Assembly (NCBI GenBank): GCA_009859145.1
Contig: VRVR01000036.1
Location: 21,584 to 85,583, forward strand
DNA from: Andalucia godoyi
Lineage: Eukaryota > Discoba > Jakobea > Jakobida > Andaluciidae
Length of the DNA stretch: 64,000 nt
Reading direction: 5' to 3'
A program made the translations under genes and the position numbers. How positions within the stretch are numbered: position 1 is the first letter of the stretch; the number at the start of each line of letters is the position of its first letter. Shown here in pieces: positions 37,399 to 47,573 of this stretch. Below the pieces are notes generated by a model, which was not told the origin of the DNA, ran no database searches, and saw nothing but the letters and a program-made list of their open reading frames with translations.

Positions 37399-39276
37399 TT
37401 ACGAGTCATCTTTTGAAGCCGTGCGGCGCTTTCGAGATGGGGGAACAGGCTTCCCCTTCAAGCCAAACTGTTTGGGAACTTTGCCGCGCTGCAGCCAGTC
37501 GATGCCACGCATCAATCCACTCATGTTTTCCTCGTCAAGTTCCTGCGCGGCGGAAACGGCAGTCGGAGAGGCAGCAGAGGGGGTAACGGGTGACGGACTT
37601 CCAGTATCAAACGCCAGTCCACCTTGAGGACTCGCTCCAACAGGAGACCTGTTCAGCACGCAGCCGCCGCCGCCTGGAGCGATGACTGGGGTTGGGCTCC
37701 CCGCGATCGAGCCACCTGGAGGAAACATCGACTGAGTGCCGAACCCAGAAGAAGCCGCTGATCCATACACGTAGTGGGAAGGAGATGCGATCTGGCCAGC
37801 AGAGCCCGTAGGAGACGGTCCGCCCACGGGCGAACTTTGCGCGCCTTGCGACGGTGACAATGCATATGTACCACCCCAATACGCCGGGCCAGCAGGAGCA
37901 TTTTGACCATATGTGCCGGGATGCGATGGAGAAACATGATGCATGTTCGTGTGTGCGTACGGGTACGGATGTGCGTGCGAGTGCGCGTGCGCGTGCGGGT
38001 TTGAGTGAGAAGAATACATCGATGCGGGATAGGAAGACATTTGCGACACTTGAGAATGTGGAAAGTGCGAAGAAGGAGGGTGTAGACCTGCATGGGAATG
38101 CGCAGTCGGATACGCATGAAGGGTCCACGGATACGCTCCTGCATTCGGCGAAACCTGCGGATGCTGATGCTGATGCTGATGATGCTGATGCATGGAGGAC
38201 ACCCCTGCGCCTCCTCGGAAAGGAGCAGCAGAAGGGGGGAGCGACACGCCTCTTCGTGCTCTCGTAGCGTTCGCATTGGATGCGAACGCGGAGTCACCAC
38301 CCGCAATGACTACATGGTCAGAGAACGACACCTGCACTCCCTGTCTCGGCGGTGCGCTCGGTGCCGCTGCAGGACCGTGTACACTGTAGCTGGGTCCGGT
38401 CGCTCCAGCATTGTACAGACCCGTCGATGATGCAGACGACGTCGACGTGGATGTGGACGTGGAGGGGGTGGATGCATCGGGGCTTGAGGAGCCGACAACA
38501 CTCAGCGCTTGCATAGACGGCACAAGCGGTGAAGCAGAACGGAGGCCTGCGGATTGATTTCCGTACGCTGAGCCACTCTCTGCAGCGTGCTGACCCCCTG
38601 GTGGTGACGATGACGACGACAAGAACAGGTGGGACTGCGGCTTCGAAGTATTGCTATTCATCGACGACGCTGTAGTAATTGTTGCGGTAGATGCCCCAGA
38701 AGCCAAGATGGTGGCGACTTGATTTGCATTGGTGAGAATAGCCTGTTGGGAAAGCGTCAGTGACTGCGGACGCGAGCCATGATACGTGTTTCTCCGAGGA
38801 CGGCCTTGAGAATCGGGCGCAGCCGATGCCGACGACAGAAACAGTGACTCGGCACCATCGGCCATAGAAGACACGGAAGTCGGAGAAGAACAGGAAGCAG
38901 AAGACAGCTGCGGACCATCCACAATGTCCTGGATCGTCGGCATCCGAAGCGACGACTGCGACGAAATCGACGACGCACGAGACCTTCCTTCATTATCACG
39001 GTACGCCTTTTGCGGCCGGTCGCTCTCCTCGGGTCCAAACTCATCAGACAGCGCAAGCGAGTTTGTAGACGAAGCATACGGAAGAAACGAAGACGATGCA
39101 GCTGTCACCCCTCCAGTCCCTCCTGGAATCTTCGAAACGCACGATGAAGACGCGGAGTGCATCGAGTCGGCCGTTGCACACAACGGTAGAAACGACGCCG
39201 TGTCTTTTGGTCCGTTTGAAAACGACCGACGACGAGTCTGCCGCTCAAGCTCCTCGAGCGAATTCGTAACATTCAT
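37399..39276 (-). CDS. unknown Ser/Pro/His-rich protein
   Basis: The ATG at 39276 (MNVTNSLEELERQ) gives 625 residues. I do not recognise a family. The body is low complexity: Ser-rich to residue 300, then His-rich (HQHQHP, HAHAHSHAH) and Gly/Pro/Ser-rich. Only two short segments look ordered and probably carry the function: the N-terminus (LEELERQTRRRSFSN, a possible basophilic-kinase or 14-3-3 site) and the C-terminus (MRGIDWLQRGKVPKQFGLKG followed by a basic SRKRR patch). The basic end suggests a nuclear or RNA-associated protein. It converges on the CM1 gene. The His stretch is encoded by GATGCT/GTGCGA-type DNA repeats. Confidence 0.6.
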   Translation of the reverse strand: MNVTNSLEELERQTRRRSFSNGPKDTASFLPLCATADSMHSASSSCVSKIPGGTGGVTAASSSFLPYASSTNSLALSDEFGPEESDRPQKAYRDNEGRSRASSISSQSSLRMPTIQDIVDGPQLSSASCSSPTSVSSMADGAESLFLSSASAAPDSQGRPRRNTYHGSRPQSLTLSQQAILTNANQVATILASGASTATITTASSMNSNTSKPQSHLFLSSSSSPPGGQHAAESGSAYGNQSAGLRSASPLVPSMQALSVVGSSSPDASTPSTSTSTSTSSASSTGLYNAGATGPSYSVHGPAAAPSAPPRQGVQVSFSDHVVIAGGDSAFASNANATRARRGVSLPPSAAPFRGGAGVSSMHQHHQHQHQHPQVSPNAGAYPWTLHAYPTAHSHAGLHPPSSHFPHSQVSQMSSYPASMYSSHSNPHAHAHSHAHPYPYAHTNMHHVSPSHPGTYGQNAPAGPAYWGGTYALSPSQGAQSSPVGGPSPTGSAGQIASPSHYVYGSAASSGFGTQSMFPPGGSIAGSPTPVIAPGGGGCVLNRSPVGASPQGGLAFDTGSPSPVTPSAASPTAVSAAQELDEENMSGLMRGIDWLQRGKVPKQFGLKGKPVPPSRKRRTASKDDS

Positions 39277-40519
39277 GACTCCAAACAATGGCAATTATAA
39301 TAACAACAAACGATTATAAGACAATAACTATAATAACAATAATAATAACAATAATAATAATAATAATAATCAGCAGACAGAAAGAGGTAGCAAGGAACCC
39401 TTGGTTGTCTCAGAATGATAGTTTTGTTTTTTGTTTTCGCTGCTTCAGATGCGTATGTACAACAACCAAGAATTCATTCGACGTAAATGGTGAAACAAGC
39501 AATTGAATAACAAGAAAAGAATGAAAGAACTGATAATAGTAATGGAGCAATGCAAAACCCAAAACAAGATGTATTTGGAATCGAAGAAAGAAGCGGTCTG
39601 CGGAGGAGACACCGATATATCGTGTTGTGGAGGAAAGGCGGAAAAGGGAAACTCAAAAGGGTAAAATGGACGATGGGTGATGGGTTTTCAAACGCGTCAT
39701 CGGACAAAAAACAAACCAATGAAACAATGAAAAATTAAAATAAAGGTATACAGTGAAGCTTTCTGCTCGCGCAAAAGGGTCGTGGACTGGGTGAGGTGCA
39801 GAGCATGTCCATCATCTGCACTAGGAGGGGGTGCATGTATTCCGACATCACATCCATCAAATTTGCCAAGTGGGTTACAATGTTGGTCGCATCAGAAGGG
39901 GGTCGAAATGGACTCGAAAGAACAGGAGAGGAATGAAAAAGGGAAAGGGGGGAAAGGGGGGAAGGGGGAGGGAAGAGCACAAGACTGCTCGAGGGACTCG
40001 TTTGACATTTGGCGTCTCAGCACCCAGCAGCCGACAACTTCGGAGCTGAGCGGGGGGAGTCGCAGAGTAGGCACACCTGACAAACGCCATGCAGGGCCCT
40101 ATAACGCAGTCGAGTTCGGGGTTTATCGCGTGCACTCTTCTTGTTACGAAACGAAAAGACGAAGAAATTACTCCGAGGCTTGTGACTAGCAACTTGCGAG
40201 TCATCCAATGGGAACGTGCGGGTAGCTGGGAGACGTGGGACCACAACAGTTGGATGTGTTTGTTGTTGTTGTTGTTGTTTTTCTTTTCTTTTCTTTTCTT
40301 TTCCTCTTTAAAGAAGGGAAGAAACTGAAATGGCAATGATGAGGATAACAATAACGAAATCCATCCCCACCCCACCCCACCCCCCGAGAGATGAAGAACT
40401 CCATGACAAAATGCAAGACATTGCAATTAAGGCTGTTTTTAAAATATACATATATAAACGTAACAATAAGTCAAATACTTGCATTTTCGAATAAATAAGA
40501 ACGACGGGGAAGGAGAACC
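39277..40519. other. 1.24-kb intergenic region; repeats and possible minus-strand exons
   Basis: This region is upstream of the Ser/His-rich gene and downstream of the TBC gene. It contains an AAT array (39329-39370), the G-run block (listed separately), TCTTT repeats (40279-40303) and C-runs (CCCCACCCCACCCC, 40363-40386). On the minus strand about 39916-39739 there is a coding-like stretch (LANLMDVMSEYMHPLLVQMMDML) ending in a stop. It might be the last exon of a small spliced gene, but I could not place its other exons. Confidence 0.35.
39941..39972 (+). repeat. G-run block, G-quadruplex-prone
   Basis: Five runs of three to six G are separated by one to three A on the plus strand. It matches the quadruplex pattern and lies about 690 bp upstream of the Ser/His-rich gene's ATG. 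Confidence 0.75.
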
Positions 40520-41908
40520 CTATTGCACTGGGTCTTGAAAGGCATAGAAGCTGAGAGTAGAGAGCGCGAGGGACAGGGAATAGAATGCGACTCGTGTGGC
40601 CATGTTCATTGCCTTGACGCGCACCGAAGCAGGGCGACGGTTTCTGCCGATGGCACCGTCCTCTGCACCACTGCCACCGCCACCGCCACCGCCACCGCCA
40701 CTGCCGCCACCTTGCTGACCAAACGCATCAAGATCGAATCGGGTCTTGGACGGTCCAAGCATGTCAAAGTCTTGTCGTGTAAAGTACAGTTCCGAAAAGC
40801 TCGAGCGCTCCATTCCACACGCAGAAACCAGTGCCGCTGGGGTCAGTGTCCGGATGAACACCTTCGCTCTACCCATTGACGAAATGAGTCGCTCCGGAAA
40901 CGTACCATAGGTCGGAATGTGCTGAATATATTTGTGCACTTCTGCGCTGAACACTCCAAACGGCGAGTCATCGTCGGTCATCGGAGGACCCACCGCATTG
41001 CTGGTTGCGTCGTTTCCGGCACTGGTGACGGAGGAGCAAACGTCTTCGGAGCCTGCCATCGCATCTCTGTCGTCGCTGTCATCAAGATTCGGAGGCATCT
41101 TGGAAATCCGGATGATCTCATCTGAATAGTCGCCAATCAAAAAGGCAGACACATACAAGACGAACATGGGGTGCTCGTCGAATATCTCATCAAAGACTGC
41201 CAGCACACAGTACAGATCCTCGCAGTCATGAGAAAACCAGGTGAGAACCCACGGAACAAGGAAGAATGGAGGCATTTCGGTGGACTCGAAGAATGCAGCA
41301 ATTCGGTGTTCGTCCAAGAACCGAAGCAGCGGATAAAACAGCGAGAGCTCCTCCAGCAATTGCGTCAAATCCTTCTGCATGTGAAGCTTGAGCAGCGAAT
41401 CGGTCAGTCGCTGCAGAATCGCCAACGTCAGTCCATCTGACTCGGACGAAACCAACAGAATCGAAACAACATCATGCAATCCTTGGAAATAGTATCGGTC
41501 CGCCTGCCGCTGCTCCATAAACGTGTGAATGATCGCTGCCAATCGCGTACGGTACAACTGACGAACTTCCTCAGACGGCATAAACGACGCGTACATGCAA
41601 TTCACAAACGATCGGTTGATATCCTTTTCCACTTGGTCATAATCACGATGTGAGTGCGGCCGCGGACACCGGATAAAATCAGCCACAATTCCATTAGCTT
41701 CCTCGATTTCCGCGTGCGATATACGCAATGAATGCGCCCACTTTTCAGCACGGGAGCCCAATAAGGACCCGACGGTCGACGATGAGCTCACCGTTGCATG
41801 GTGTCGCTTATGTCGAGATCGCAACGAAGGCGAAAGGTTCACCGTTTCAAACTCGGATTCCACTCGGGAATGATTCCGTCGTCGATGCCGGACCGGTTTT
41901 GAACTCAT
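40520..41908 (-). CDS. TBC1D20/Gyp8-like RabGAP with C-terminal membrane anchor
   Basis: The ATG at 41908 (MSSKPVRHRRR) gives 462 residues. The TBC domain (about 75-290) has both catalytic fingers: the arginine finger in DYDQVEKDINRSF (D-x-x-R) and the glutamine finger in YYFQGLHD. The order and neighbours (HRDYDQVEKDINRSF, YYFQGLHDVV, PWVLTWFSHDC, the HPMFVLYVSAFLI helix) are those of the TBC1D20/Gyp8 subfamily, which acts on Rab1/Rab2 at the ER. As in that subfamily, a hydrophobic segment ends the protein (VAFYSLSLALSTLSFYAF), consistent with a tail anchor. A poly-Gly/Ser linker (residues about 410-430) precedes it and comes from a GCC/ACC repeat. Role: inactivation of Rab1-type GTPases in early secretion. 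Confidence 0.85.
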   Translation of the reverse strand: MSSKPVRHRRRNHSRVESEFETVNLSPSLRSRHKRHHATVSSSSTVGSLLGSRAEKWAHSLRISHAEIEEANGIVADFIRCPRPHSHRDYDQVEKDINRSFVNCMYASFMPSEEVRQLYRTRLAAIIHTFMEQRQADRYYFQGLHDVVSILLVSSESDGLTLAILQRLTDSLLKLHMQKDLTQLLEELSLFYPLLRFLDEHRIAAFFESTEMPPFFLVPWVLTWFSHDCEDLYCVLAVFDEIFDEHPMFVLYVSAFLIGDYSDEIIRISKMPPNLDDSDDRDAMAGSEDVCSSVTSAGNDATSNAVGPPMTDDDSPFGVFSAEVHKYIQHIPTYGTFPERLISSMGRAKVFIRTLTPAALVSACGMERSSFSELYFTRQDFDMLGPSKTRFDLDAFGQQGGGSGGGGGGGGGSGAEDGAIGRNRRPASVRVKAMNMATRVAFYSLSLALSTLSFYAFQDPVQ

Positions 41909-43196
41909 TGCGAATTCATCCAACAACAAAGAAAGTATTCAAATACAATATATATAATGGAGGACGCGGAAGAATATTCGCAGCGTTTCCGTCCTCTGTG
42001 TCCGTGGGTGAAGAAGAAGGGAGTTTAAATAAATTTAAAAAATACGAAAATTCACAACATATAATAATAATAATAATAATAAAGCCAGTAATAAAGACAA
42101 AAGATGAAAGAAGGACGGCTAATGAAACGGATCAATACGGCCAGTGCAGTCGACTGATGGAGAATCAATCAAAAATAGGGCAAGTTGTGTACAGCCGGCA
42201 AGCGGAGAGAAAAAGCAACAAAAACTACCGAGCGTGTTTTTCCCCCGCAAAAAAAGCGACTGAAAAAGGGTGTGGGCGTGATGCAGCATTTTATCGAAAG
42301 ACCCAAAAATACTGTCTCTGGTGATGTGCGGGGCCTACCGCCTCGGGCGGCGGTGGAATGTTTGATCCATTCTCAGCTGCCATGCGCATCGCTGCAACCA
42401 CTATTGCAGGGTTTTTTACCTATTTTTATTATTTATTCATTTTTTGTTAGAGGAACAGTCTAAAATTTGCAAAAATATCCGCGGCGCCAGCTACTGTAGT
42501 TCGGAACAGAGTCAGAGCAGACGGGAGAATCTTGTCAACGAAGCCTGTGAAAGGTGAGACTCGAGAGGAATCTGGTAGAATCCAATCGAGATCTGTCGAC
42601 TTCTCGCGACAGCCAGAGGCATCCAAGTTGGAATCCCCACGATTCTGCTTGCCTCTCCACACCATAAATGGAAACTGATGATGGAAATGCGACCAAATGC
42701 GACTTCTCGATGCCATAAAAGGCAGTTTGCCGCTGATTTTTTCCCAAAACGGATTTCGCGGGTCGTCGGAAACCTCATCAATTCGCTCCGAGGACAAACT
42801 CCGCTTCAACTTCCTCTCGTCTCTTTTTTGGTTTATCTTTCTTCGTCCCTCTCCGTATTGTTTTACTTTCTCGCTCTGCGTCTAAACACACCTTTAATAA
42901 TTATTTTATTATCTTTTTTTTTTGCGTCTAATCCTCAGCATCGTGTAGTACGAATCGTATTGAGAACTCGTTGTTTTCTCATTCTCTTTTTCTGTTTTTC
43001 TGTTTGTTTGTTTGTTTTTTTTGGATTTTTTTGTGCAAAAAAGAAGAGAAGAGAAGAGACATTTGAAACCCTGAATCGTCGTTTAATGATTTGTCGGTAG
43101 CAGGAGTCCTTCATTGCAAAGTATTTTCACACATCTACATTCTCAAGATTCCAGTTTGAAGACAGAAGAAGAAGCAAAAGCAGCGCTAAAACAAAC
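41909..43196. promoter_or_regulatory. divergent region between RabGAP and first Myb gene
   Basis: This is 1.29 kb between divergent starts. It contains an AAT array (42061-42080) and T-rich tracts at 42895-43025. No gene is supported. Open frames in 42450-42810 on both strands lack family resemblance. Confidence 0.5.
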
Positions 43197-44639
43197 ATGC
43201 TGACTGCATCGTCCTTTGAACCCGTTGAGTCCTCATCTTCCAATAAGCGTGTGAAGCGCAAGGCTTCGGTGAAGTGGACTTCCGATGAAGACGAGCGGCT
43301 GCGTGCTGCGGTTGCAGTCTATGGAGGCAAGGAGTGGTCGCAGATTGCAGCCTTTGTTGCGACGAAGGACAAGGTTGCGTGCTATCAGCACTGGTTCCGC
43401 GTTCTCCATCCGCAGATATCAAAGGCAAAATTCACAGACTCCGATTACTGTGCCCTTGCATGGAGAGTGAAGGTTTATGGGACGTCGGCGTGGTGCAAAA
43501 TCGCCGAGGGTATGCCGGGTCGCACCGATACACAATGCCGCGCAAGATGGCTCGATATTGTGAAGGGCACGACGGCCGTGTGGAGAAGACTTCGTGTGTG
43601 CGTTCTTGGAGAGGTGGCAGATCAGATTGATGCTTCATATGGCGGCGCCTCGTTGCCTCCCCACTTGGTTCATCTTCCGAACGCGGTCATGACTGCCGAT
43701 GAAATGAAGGATATTCTGAGCAAGGAATTTGGGTTTTCAGCTCCTGATCCGGTGGCTCCTGCGCTTCCAATGGTTTCCGTCCCATCTCATCACACCTCAT
43801 TGCCGATGTTGGACTGTGGTGGCGGGCTTTCATCATCTTCTGCGTCTTCGTTCGCATCCGCGTCGGCCACTGCATCACCCGTGTCCACTTGCTCTTGCTG
43901 CACGCATCTGGAGCGAGAGTCGTCGTTTGGTGCGGATGCAATGCGCGTGCGATATGCTGCAGATGGCACCACACCGCCTCCAGTGAATCTCTGTCTGCGT
44001 TCTTCGTGGCGGAAGTGTGTCGAGACGAAAGGAATAGGCATTCCAACCGCGAATGTTGCGTCTCCAGCACAGTCGTTCCACTCCTCGAACGCGTCTTCCA
44101 ACTGCTCGACTGCCCCTTCAACGCCCACCGCGACTGCGCTCGCATTTTCATTTGCAAATGTCCGAGTTCATTCGTTTGGAAATTCCGCAGCGTCGGTGGA
44201 TGCTGTTTGCTCGAGCGGCTCGGCACCCATGAACATCGCCTCTTCCTCTTCCTCTTCCTCTTCCTCTTCTCCGCCAACAACAACACCGATGCCGGAGGAC
44301 ATGGGTGCTTGTTTTATGTGCACATCAAAGGTTTCAGCCCCGCAATTTGAGTCATTCATGACCCGAAAGAGACCAGTGTCTGAGCAGATCATCTCGGTCG
44401 CGGTGCAGAAGCACGACGAGAAAAAACCGAAGCTGGCGACAGACCTATGGGAAAATGAAGATGCAGTCATGCAATGGGGACTGTTTGCCTTTGAGGAACC
44501 TGCGCCAGAAGTCCCGTCTTACAGCGAAAGTGATTCGCAGCGTGGTCGTCTCCAGGATTCTCCGAGTCGCATCTTCATTCAAGACACGATGGTCGGGAGC
44601 TTGTCTGCTGCAGAATTCGACTGGATGGATGATTTGTAG
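43197..44639 (+). CDS. two-repeat Myb protein, type A (copy 1)
   Basis: The protein has 480 residues. A basic patch (KRVKRKASVK) precedes Myb repeat 1 (residues 27-72: KWTSDEDERLRAAV, GGKEWSQIA, YQHWFRVLHPQIS) and repeat 2 (77-125: KFTDSDYCALAWRVKVYG, SAWCKIAEGMPGRTDTQCRARW). The second repeat has F for the first Trp and the canonical GRTDxQCRxRW recognition helix. The remainder is Ser/Thr/Pro-rich, with short islands (NLCLRSSWRKC; FMTRKRPVSEQIISV) shared in part with the other type A copies, and an acidic end (EFDWMDDL) that could be an activation motif. It is a likely nuclear sequence-specific transcription regulator; targets unknown. It is one of three type A genes here (others at 45534 and 60697). 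No introns. Confidence 0.8.
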   Translation: MLTASSFEPVESSSSNKRVKRKASVKWTSDEDERLRAAVAVYGGKEWSQIAAFVATKDKVACYQHWFRVLHPQISKAKFTDSDYCALAWRVKVYGTSAWCKIAEGMPGRTDTQCRARWLDIVKGTTAVWRRLRVCVLGEVADQIDASYGGASLPPHLVHLPNAVMTADEMKDILSKEFGFSAPDPVAPALPMVSVPSHHTSLPMLDCGGGLSSSSASSFASASATASPVSTCSCCTHLERESSFGADAMRVRYAADGTTPPPVNLCLRSSWRKCVETKGIGIPTANVASPAQSFHSSNASSNCSTAPSTPTATALAFSFANVRVHSFGNSAASVDAVCSSGSAPMNIASSSSSSSSSSPPTTTPMPEDMGACFMCTSKVSAPQFESFMTRKRPVSEQIISVAVQKHDEKKPKLATDLWENEDAVMQWGLFAFEEPAPEVPSYSESDSQRGRLQDSPSRIFIQDTMVGSLSAAEFDWMDDL

Positions 44640-44866
44640 GCACGCATGCCCAATTCATTCCTCTTCTTCTTCTCCGTGATTATTTTCGTTTTTATTTTAA
44701 TTCGGTATTCCGTCTCTCCTCTATGATTTCGGTGCTGGCTACATTGCCTTCCTGGTTTTCCTTGTAATAAATATCAATATTTCGTTATTTGTATACATGG
44801 TAAGTGTACGCAGCTGTACACATTTTCCAACTCGTGTCTCCATTTTATTGTATTATTATTATTATT

Positions 44867-44902
<36 letters not shown>

Positions 44903-45533
44903 ACTGTTGTTTGAATTAAATATTTTCTTCCTCAAAAAAAGCAACCGTAATGAGTGGACTGTAGTGGGGAAAATCAAATAATCGATGAGCGGCGAAACCT
45001 TAAAAAAAGCAGGAGACACCCCAGAAGAAACTCCGTTGAGAAAAAAGAATGGGAAAAGAAAAAGCATCTCTTCAAAAAGGAGGGTGAATTCAATCGGGGG
45101 AGGGTTCGAATCGCCCATTTTTGCCGGGCCATTTTCCCTGCATAATGGGGTTTCGGCATTTCCCTTTTGCCCGTTTTTTCTAATTTTCTCGTGTCTCCTC
45201 CATTTTTGCTTCCGTTTTCTCTCTTCTTTTCGTTCGTTTATTCTAGATTTCTTTTTTTTTTTTTTTTGTTATACATCGGCTAAAACCTCAAAGTAAACTT
45301 ATTCTTTTTTCTCTTTTCGTTCAACGAGGGGCTTCAGCAGTGTAGTCCCTCGCTGTACGGACAATATCCTCTTCTATCCCCGTCCGCGCTGGATCATTTA
45401 TAATCGAGACGCGAACTTCGGATTACAGGAAAAATTCTCTTCTTCTTCTTATTATCATTCTTCTTATTCTCTAACATCACTGTCTTGGCACCTTAGCGCG
45501 GATTTCTGCAGAGTTTTTCGAGTGTATTTTGCT
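44640..45533. promoter_or_regulatory. region between Myb copies 1 and 2
   Basis: Upstream of Myb copy 2. It contains ATT/TTG trinucleotide arrays (44850-44902), a run of T at 45250-45267 and an AATAAA (44766) that could serve as poly(A) signal of copy 1. A GGTTCGAATCG string near 45104 resembles a tRNA B box but cannot form a T-arm. No gene is supported. Confidence 0.5.
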
Positions 45534-47573
45534 ATGACTTCTGTTTCGAATGCATACAGCTTCACTCCAACGTCGCTCTCGCCGACTTCGCCTCCGTTGG
45601 TCCCGGCGTTTATGCACGCATCAGGAACGCCTGCACCCACGCTTGTGGGCCCGTGTGCGACTCAATCCATTCTAATGACGGCGGCACCTATCACAGCCGC
45701 AGCGCCGACGACGTCCACTGCGACGGGCATTTTGTATCACTCGCAGCGTGCGCCGCAGTCTGGGATTCCGCAGTCGACATCGACAACCTCGATTCCAAAC
45801 TCGTCGTCCACAAACTCGCTCTCCGGAGACGGGAAGCTGCAGCGGAAGCCGTCGCAGAAGTGGTCAGCCGACGAAGACGCGCGGCTTGTGGAGGCCGTCC
45901 AAATGTACAACGGGCGGCGCTGGGCAAAGATTGCGGAGATTGTCGGGTCGAAGGACAAGATTGCGTGCTACCAGCACTGGTTCCGCGTGCTCAACCCGCA
46001 GATCTCAAAGACAAAGTTCTCGGATGCAGAGTACTGCCGCCTGGGGTACCGCATCAAGCTGTATGGGACGTCAGCGTGGTGCAAGGTTGCGGAGGGGATG
46101 TACGGACGGACGGACACGCAGTGCCGGGCGCGGTGGCTGGACATCCAGAAGGGGTCGACCCCGCTGTGGAAGACGCTGAAGAGGCTGATTCTGGGGGAGG
46201 AGTGCGAGGACTACGAGACGGTGGACAAATCGGCTGTTGTGAGTGCGGATGAGATGAAGGCGTATCTCGAGAGGGAGTTTGGAGTGCAGATCGTTGCGTC
46301 GTCAGCCGAGTTGGATGGCGGTGGCTGTGGTGGTGCCGGTGGCGGGCTGTCGGATGCAGTGATGCAGGGTGCTTCGGAAGAGCTGGCGTCGTTTGAGGCG
46401 CAGGAGAATGGGAAGATCGCAGAAGAAGTGAATGCGTGTCTCCGATCGTCGTGGAAGAGGACTCTAAAGTCTAAAGACCACGGTGGTAATGCGGGGTCCG
46501 TTTCAAATGGTGCAGCGGGAGCTGGCGGTGCTAGTATGCCTTCCGTCCCTGGGAAGCGCATGTCGGGTCCTGCTGGTGGAGTGGCTCCAGTTATTGGGAG
46601 TGGCAAGAAACTGCATGTTGGGCCATCTTTAAATTCTCGTTCGCGTCCCGGAGCGTCTTCCAGGGCGGTGCAGCCGAAAATGGACCTCTTGTCTGCGAGT
46701 GTTTCGCTTCCGTCTCTCGTTTCGGTACTTTCCAGTAGCCCAATGATGGATCCTGCAATGTTTGGGCTCATGGATAGTAGCGATGCTCCGTATCCGTTGG
46801 CGCCAAGCAATTCTTCCGCTTCGTCGGACCCGAAACAAGGTCAGGCACAGCGGCCAGCATTTGGGTCCACATTGTCGGATTCCGTGTCAAGTGGACATGT
46901 GAATTCGCAGATGTTGCAAAATCACCTTTTTCAGCATCAACAACAACAACAGCACCAGCACCAGCACCACCATTCCCACCAACAACAGCAGCAGCAGCGG
47001 CAGTATCCGACCCATGTGTCTTTCCAGTACTCCTCATCGTCTGGATCGTACATTGCTCCTTCCGTTTCGGTTCCGAATACGCTGTCAAATGTTGGAATGG
47101 TGAACGGACAGTTTGTGTCGTCCTCGTCATCATCGCTTTCCATGGGGCTTTCGTCTCTTTCTCTTGGAATGTCTTCGGAAGCAATCGAGCTGAATTCTCG
47201 TCCTGGGTATGGTAGAAATCGGCAGACTGGTAGTTCCGCACACTCCCGATCGTCGTCCATGATGGAAGAGGAAGACGAAGATCTTCTGCAGGATGCGTTG
47301 CTCCTTTCTGGCATTCCCATGGTTGCGGAGCCGTCGAACGTAATGGATGATTTCGATCCTTTGATTACCCCCGGAGGCATGCTTGAACTGATTGTTTCGT
47401 CTCCCATGGGAACTTCTGCTTTCCAATCCCCTCCGTCCCATCTCTTGTCGTCGTCGTCGTCTCGAGACATGCATCATAGTGCAGTGGGTGGAAGCACCGT
47501 TTTTGTCAACCCTCCGACTCCACTAACTGTTGGGGTTGGATCCGACTTTGACGAGTGGATGCGAGAAGATTAG
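45534..47573 (+). CDS. two-repeat Myb protein, type A (copy 2)
   Basis: The ATG at 45534 gives 679 residues; a GTG four codons upstream is ignored. A low-complexity Ser/Thr/Pro N-terminus leads to Myb repeat 1 (W110 to about 155: SADEDARLVEAVQMYN, YQHWFRVLNPQIS) and repeat 2 (about 160-208: KFSDAEYCRLGYRIKLYG, GRTDTQCRARWLDI). The DNA of the two repeats is also clearly related to copy 1. The C-terminal part keeps short blocks seen in copy 1 (ACLRSSWKR; an acidic 'DEWMRED' end) between Ser/Gln/His runs. A CAACAG/CACCAG repeat encodes the Gln/His run. Probable transcription regulator, product of local duplication. Confidence 0.8.
   Translation: MTSVSNAYSFTPTSLSPTSPPLVPAFMHASGTPAPTLVGPCATQSILMTAAPITAAAPTTSTATGILYHSQRAPQSGIPQSTSTTSIPNSSSTNSLSGDGKLQRKPSQKWSADEDARLVEAVQMYNGRRWAKIAEIVGSKDKIACYQHWFRVLNPQISKTKFSDAEYCRLGYRIKLYGTSAWCKVAEGMYGRTDTQCRARWLDIQKGSTPLWKTLKRLILGEECEDYETVDKSAVVSADEMKAYLEREFGVQIVASSAELDGGGCGGAGGGLSDAVMQGASEELASFEAQENGKIAEEVNACLRSSWKRTLKSKDHGGNAGSVSNGAAGAGGASMPSVPGKRMSGPAGGVAPVIGSGKKLHVGPSLNSRSRPGASSRAVQPKMDLLSASVSLPSLVSVLSSSPMMDPAMFGLMDSSDAPYPLAPSNSSASSDPKQGQAQRPAFGSTLSDSVSSGHVNSQMLQNHLFQHQQQQQHQHQHHHSHQQQQQQRQYPTHVSFQYSSSSGSYIAPSVSVPNTLSNVGMVNGQFVSSSSSSLSMGLSSLSLGMSSEAIELNSRPGYGRNRQTGSSAHSRSSSMMEEEDEDLLQDALLLSGIPMVAEPSNVMDDFDPLITPGGMLELIVSSPMGTSAFQSPPSHLLSSSSSRDMHHSAVGGSTVFVNPPTPLTVGVGSDFDEWMRED

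Noticed and set aside
43687-44286. Long minus-strand frames opposite the Myb genes (also 46211-46810 and 52220-52870)
   Set aside because: They mirror Ser-rich codon runs of the sense genes (TCN/AGC read in reverse) and show no domain of their own.
45085-45120. tRNA-like B box (GGTTCGAATCG)
   Set aside because: The flanking bases cannot pair as a T-arm and no acceptor stem or A box is found upstream.
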